Assembly (NCBI RefSeq): GCF_006335115.1
Contig: NZ_VDMJ01000017.1
Coordinates: 315 to 64,314 of the forward strand
DNA length: 64,000 nucleotides
Origin: Streptomyces sp. NP160
Lineage (GTDB): Bacteria; Actinomycetota; Actinomycetes; Actinomycetales; Quadrisphaeraceae
Direction of reading: 5' to 3'
In this document: positions 60,898 through 64,000 of the stretch, in pieces
Layout: each line of letters opens with the position of its first letter
Position numbering within the stretch: position 1 is the first letter of the stretch
Notes under the pieces: model-generated
The model's database searches: none
What the model was told of the DNA's origin: nothing
What the model saw: the letters and a program-made list of their open reading frames with translations, nothing else
Translations under genes and position numbers: made by a program

Positions 60898-61749
60898 ATG
60901 GACCTGCCCGCCGACAGCCACGTGCACAGCGAGTGGTCGTGGGACACCGGGGGCCCGCGCTCGCGGGCGGCCGGGACCATGGAGGCCACCTGCCGCCGGG
61001 CGGTGCGGATCGGGCTGCCGGCGCTCTTCTTCACCGAGCACCTCGACCTCGAAGACTCCTGGCGCGCCGACCGCGAGGACCTCATGCCGAACCAGAGGCA
61101 CCTCGTGGACGGCACCGGGCATGTCGTCGTCCCGCCGTTCGACGTCGACGGCTACCTCGAGGGCGTCGAGCGGTGCCGAGCGCTCTTCCCCGAGCTGCGC
61201 ATCGGCACCGGGGTCGAGTTCGGCCAGCCGCACCTGCGCTGGGAGCGCGCCCGACAGCTGCTCGACCTGGAGGCGCTCGACCGCGTCATCGGGTCGCTGC
61301 ACACCCTCGCCTGGGGCGAGGACCGTGCGGAGCCCAACACGCTGTACCGGTCCCTGGCGCCGGAGGACGTGGTGACGGCCTACCTCGAGGAGGTGCCGCG
61401 CCTGGTGGACAGCGACGCGCCCTTCACCGTGGTCACCCACCTCGACTACGCCGTCCGCACCTGGCCCCTCGAGGAGGCGGGTCCTTTCGACCCGCGGCGC
61501 TTCGAGGAGCCGTTCCGGGTGGCGCTGCGCGCGATCGCCGACAGCGGCCGCGCGCTGGAGATGAACACGCGCCGGCTGTGGTCGTGGCTGCCGCAGTGGT
61601 GGGCCGAGGAGGGCGGGCGTGCGGTGACCTTCGGCAGCGACGCGCACGTCCCCGAACCGCTGGCCTCGCACTTCCCAGAGGCGGTCGCGCTGGTGGAGCA
61701 CTTCGGCTTCAGCCGCGGCCGCCGTGCGGAGGACCCCTGGACCCGCTGA
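60898..61749 (+). CDS. PHP-domain phosphoesterase (histidinol-phosphatase-like)
   Basis: A 283-residue PHP-fold metal-dependent hydrolase: DSHVHSEWSWD (first His pair), FFTEHLD, GVEFG, GSLHTL, VVTHLDY and FGSDAHVPE supply the expected trinuclear metal ligands. Close to HisK-type histidinol phosphatases and related nucleotide or sugar phosphatases; no his gene lies nearby, so the substrate is open. ATG at 60898. Confidence 0.88.
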   Translation: MDLPADSHVHSEWSWDTGGPRSRAAGTMEATCRRAVRIGLPALFFTEHLDLEDSWRADREDLMPNQRHLVDGTGHVVVPPFDVDGYLEGVERCRALFPELRIGTGVEFGQPHLRWERARQLLDLEALDRVIGSLHTLAWGEDRAEPNTLYRSLAPEDVVTAYLEEVPRLVDSDAPFTVVTHLDYAVRTWPLEEAGPFDPRRFEEPFRVALRAIADSGRALEMNTRRLWSWLPQWWAEEGGRAVTFGSDAHVPEPLASHFPEAVALVEHFGFSRGRRAEDPWTR

Positions 61750-61953
61750 GCCGAGGGGGCGCTCGTCGTCGTCCAGCTGCTCCTCCATCCCGTGCGGGCA
61801 GGACGGCGGACCGTACCCGGCGGGAGCGCTCTCGAAGAGCTCGGAGTGACCGCGCTCGTCCCCGAAGCGGAGTCCTTCACCCTCGACGGGGACCCAGCCT
61901 CGCTGGTCGGAGTGGTTCCACCCCGCAGCCGTCGCCTCGGGGCGGCCTACTGT

Positions 61954-61970
61954 CCATGATCACGGACGGG
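61954..61970. repeat. Second copy of 17-bp intergenic repeat
   Basis: CCATGATCACGGACGGG is identical to 58164-58180. Both copies lie a short way beyond the stop codon of a minus-strand gene (FkbM; SDR). Confidence 0.6.
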
Positions 61971-61974
61971 GGGG

Positions 61975-62646
61975 TCAGGGGACGTCGGGCATCGGCTCGG
62001 CGAAGACCCGGAACCCCTCGCGCTCGGTGTGCATCCGCCACAGGTGCCCGGCGAGCACGTCCGGGTCGTGCGTGGGGTGCCCGACCTCGATGCCGCCCGG
62101 GATGATCAGCTGCCCGACGTGCACGCCGTCGTCGGCGAGCGCCGTGTGCAGCATCCGCGCGTAGGCGCTCTCCCCGGCGAACGCCACCGACGTGCCGGCC
62201 ACCGAGGCGTTGGGGCGGGCGCCGCTGCCTCCGTTGACGAACAGCAGCGTCCCCCGGCCCAGCTGGCGCATCCCCGGCAGCACCTCGTTGACCACGGCCT
62301 GCGGACCGAAGACGGAGAACTCGACAGCGGCGCGCAGGTCTTCGATGCCCGTCTCGAGCACCGGGCGCAGGAACTCCGGCTGGGGGATGGGGCTGTACTG
62401 CACCAGCTCCGCCGGCCCGAGGTCCTCGGCGGCGCGGTGCAGGGCGGTGCGCAGCGAGTCGAGGTCGCGCACGCTCGCTGCGTACCCGCGGGCGTCCACT
62501 TCCTGGGACCGCAGCTGGTCGGCCAGCGCGTCGACGTTGGCCTGGGTGCGGGAGACCAGAGCGACGGCGAAGCCCTCGGCTCCGAACCGCCGAGCCGCGG
62601 CAGCGCCGAGCCCCGGGCCGGCTCCGATGATGACGGCTGTGGTCAT
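61975..62646 (-). CDS. Atypical short-chain dehydrogenase/reductase
   Basis: A 223-residue SDR with GAGPGLGAAAARRFGAEGFAVALVSR (NADP-type loop with the following arginine). The usual active-site Y-x3-K is not present: the region reads GESAYARMLHTAL, so the lysine is missing, as in a subgroup of SDRs whose activity is untested. ATG at 62646 with a GAGGAG site; longer frames upstream are rejected. Confidence 0.85.
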   Translation of the reverse strand: MTTAVIIGAGPGLGAAAARRFGAEGFAVALVSRTQANVDALADQLRSQEVDARGYAASVRDLDSLRTALHRAAEDLGPAELVQYSPIPQPEFLRPVLETGIEDLRAAVEFSVFGPQAVVNEVLPGMRQLGRGTLLFVNGGSGARPNASVAGTSVAFAGESAYARMLHTALADDGVHVGQLIIPGGIEVGHPTHDPDVLAGHLWRMHTEREGFRVFAEPMPDVP

Positions 62647-62729
62647 GGCGCTCCTCGTCGATCGCGGTGGTGCGGGACCCAGCCTGGTGCACGACGGCGC
62701 CACGTGAGGACGCGTCGCCCGAGCCGCAG

Positions 62730-63416
62730 GTGACCGCCTGGCGTCCCGCCGTGAGCGCGGACGACGTCGTGGTGCCGCGGGTCGTCCCGAGCCGGGGAGC
62801 ACCGTGCGGCATCCGCTTCGACGGGCGCCTGCGCTGGCACTGGTGGGGCTCGGAGGACCACGGCGGCGACCTGGTCGCCTCCCGAGGGGCGCGCGTGCTG
62901 GCCTGGGAGAGCGAGCAGGACTGGCTGGCGCGACGCAGCGCGTGGCTCGACGTCGGCGCCGGCCTCGGGCTGTGGAACTGGGCCGTGGACGTCAGCCGCA
63001 GCACGGGCGGCTCGTGGGACCCGCGGGGGCGCACCGTCGATGTCTGCTACCGCAAGCTCTTCGCCGCGAACGTGCCGCACTCCTCCGACCTCGAGTCCTA
63101 CCGCCCGCAGTGGACCAGCCACCAGCTGACCGCGCTGCGTCCCGTGCTCGGCGAGGCCGTCCACGTGGTGCGGCCTGCTGCGGCGATCTGCCCGGCCGGG
63201 CCGGCCGGCGTCAGAAGAACTCGTCGAGCAGGCGGTAGAACGGGAGCAGGTCCCGGTCGCGGTCGCTGGCCCCGCAGCGCTCGAGCAGCTCCTGCGCGGC
63301 TGCGGTGCCCAGCCGGTCGCGGGTGCTCCGGTGGGCGATCGCCAGGTCGCGGCAGCGGTCCGCCACTCCGAGCCCGCCGACGTCGAGGAGCCCGGTCACC
63401 TCGCCGTCCGCGCTGA
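62730..63416 (+). CDS. Hypothetical Trp-rich protein, C-terminus running into antisense of next gene
   Basis: I do not recognise a named family. The first 150 residues look genuinely coding: IRFDGRLRWHWWGSEDHGGDL, WLDVGAGLGLWNWAVDVSR and YRPQWTSHQLTALRPVLGEAV, with balanced composition and third-position GC bias. After about residue 160 the frame turns into Arg/Gly-rich sequence antisense to the phosphotransferase gene, so the natural end is probably near 63200 and the stop may have been lost by mutation or a sequence error. GTG starts at 62730 and 62751 are both possible. Confidence 0.5.
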   Translation: MTAWRPAVSADDVVVPRVVPSRGAPCGIRFDGRLRWHWWGSEDHGGDLVASRGARVLAWESEQDWLARRSAWLDVGAGLGLWNWAVDVSRSTGGSWDPRGRTVDVCYRKLFAANVPHSSDLESYRPQWTSHQLTALRPVLGEAVHVVRPAAAICPAGPAGVRRTRRAGGRTGAGPGRGRWPRSARAAPARLRCPAGRGCSGGRSPGRGSGPPLRARRRRGARSPRRPR

Positions 63417-63915
63417 AGAGGACGTTGGGCAGGCCAGGGTCGCCGTGGCAGACCACGAGGTCCTCCCGCGCCGGCAGGGTCGCGTCGAGCTCGGCGAGCA
63501 GCCGTCGCGCCGACCAGCCGCGGCGCTCGTCGTCGAGGTCCTCCAGGTCGACCAGGCCGTGGACGGCCCGGGACCGCGCGGCCGCCACCGTCGTCCCGAG
63601 GGAGGCGTCGAAGGGGCAGCCGGCCGTCGGGAGGGCGTGGAGGGCGCGCAGCACCTCGGCCAGGGAGGCGAGGGCGCGCGGCCGCACGGCGGGGTCGAGC
63701 TCGGTGGCGGGTCGACCGGGGACCGTGGTGGTGGTGAGGGTGTCGTGGGTCAGCGAGACGACCTCCGGGCACGGAAGGCCCTGCTCGCCGAGCCACGCCA
63801 GCCGCGCGGCGTCGGCGGCGAGGCGCTCCGGGGCGTCCTGCTTCCGGTGCACGCCGCGGCCCCGCCACACCCGGGCACCGGACTTCCCGGTGCTCTCCGG
63901 CACCCACTCGCCCAC
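63211..63915 (-). CDS. Aminoglycoside phosphotransferase family protein, APH(3')-like
   Basis: A 234-residue protein-kinase-fold phosphotransferase. The catalytic loop VVCHGDPGLPNVLF (H-G-D-x4-N), the metal site in LLDVGGLGVADRCRDLAIA and the terminal FYRLLDEFF closely follow APH(3') enzymes. It is somewhat shorter than typical members (about 260), with a compact N-lobe (VWRGRGVHRKQDAPE). Intrinsic APH homologues are frequent in soil actinobacteria; resistance is plausible but not shown. GTG at 63915 with a GGAGG site. Confidence 0.9.
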   Translation of the reverse strand: MGEWVPESTGKSGARVWRGRGVHRKQDAPERLAADAARLAWLGEQGLPCPEVVSLTHDTLTTTTVPGRPATELDPAVRPRALASLAEVLRALHALPTAGCPFDASLGTTVAAARSRAVHGLVDLEDLDDERRGWSARRLLAELDATLPAREDLVVCHGDPGLPNVLFSADGEVTGLLDVGGLGVADRCRDLAIAHRSTRDRLGTAAAQELLERCGASDRDRDLLPFYRLLDEFF

Positions 63916-64000
63916 CGCCCACCTCCGCCCTCTGGAGCCCGACGTGCACGAGTCTGGTGGACGGCGTGCTCGGGGTCGCGGGGCAGACTGCGGGGCGTGG

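Noticed and set aside
61750-61960. In-frame continuation after the PHP-domain stop (LVVVQLLLHPVRAG... to AAYCP)
   Set aside because: It has plausible composition and ends in a stop, but no start codon with signals and no recognisable family; a remnant is possible but unsupported.

Overview
This 64 kb window comes from a very GC-rich Actinomycetota chromosome. Signs are heavy GTG start usage, many 4-nt ATGA/GTGA gene overlaps, several leaderless promoters (TANNNT seven bases before the start codon), SAM-IV riboswitches (an actinobacterial class), and a SigB/SigF-type stress promoter. The protein repertoire would suit a Kineosporiales-like soil or surface actinobacterium, but the sequence alone does not fix the genus.

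Layout. 1-4018: a tandem universal stress protein (cut by the window edge), a large LuxR/LAL-type regulator with a damaged P-loop, and tRNA-Leu(GAG). 4.3-7.0 kb: an SfnB/DszC-like flavoprotein coupled to an LLM flavin monooxygenase, a typical pair for desulfonation of organosulfur compounds. 7.0-11.3 kb: a carbohydrate-type ABC importer divergent from a Gfo/Idh/MocA protein.

11.4-30.4 kb is a sulfur island. I find four SAM-IV riboswitches (three minus, one plus), each just behind a TTGACA/TTGACG promoter. They precede (i) an operon of NCS1 permease, HyuA-like hydantoinase, S-methyl-thiohydantoin desulfurase family protein (DUF917) and DUF1684; (ii) a clade-D beta-carbonic anhydrase-like gene broken by a 1-nt frameshift; (iii) the methionine importer metQ-metN-metI; (iv) a peptide-type ABC importer with a fused double ATPase, ending in an NtaA-type monooxygenase. 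A glutamate-cysteine ligase-like enzyme and an OsmC protein lie between them. The genes would together import diverse sulfur compounds, oxidise or hydrolyse them, and be shut off when SAM is plentiful. A monooxygenase remnant and a truncated IS481 transposase mark the worn edge of the island, next to an orphan ATP synthase b-subunit gene.

32.2-36.1 kb: two regulator/oxidoreductase pairs (XRE-MmyB with an SDR; LysR with an NmrA-like protein). 36.1-43.7 kb: a minus-strand envelope/general-stress block (PRC-barrel/DUF2382, DUF2382, membrane protein, AI-2E permease, PAS-GAF-SpoIIE phosphatase, YceI) headed by a SigB-like promoter. 44-50.4 kb: Na+/H+ antiporter, NAD-dependent epimerase, class B PBP and an HD-GYP protein with a repeat-rich tail. 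50.5-59.1 kb: a surface-glycan cluster of six glycosyltransferases, WcbI and an FkbM methyltransferase. 59.2-64 kb: DUF402, two tandem paralogous small Cys/His-rich proteins, a PHP phosphoesterase, an atypical SDR, an unknown protein and an APH(3')-like phosphotransferase.
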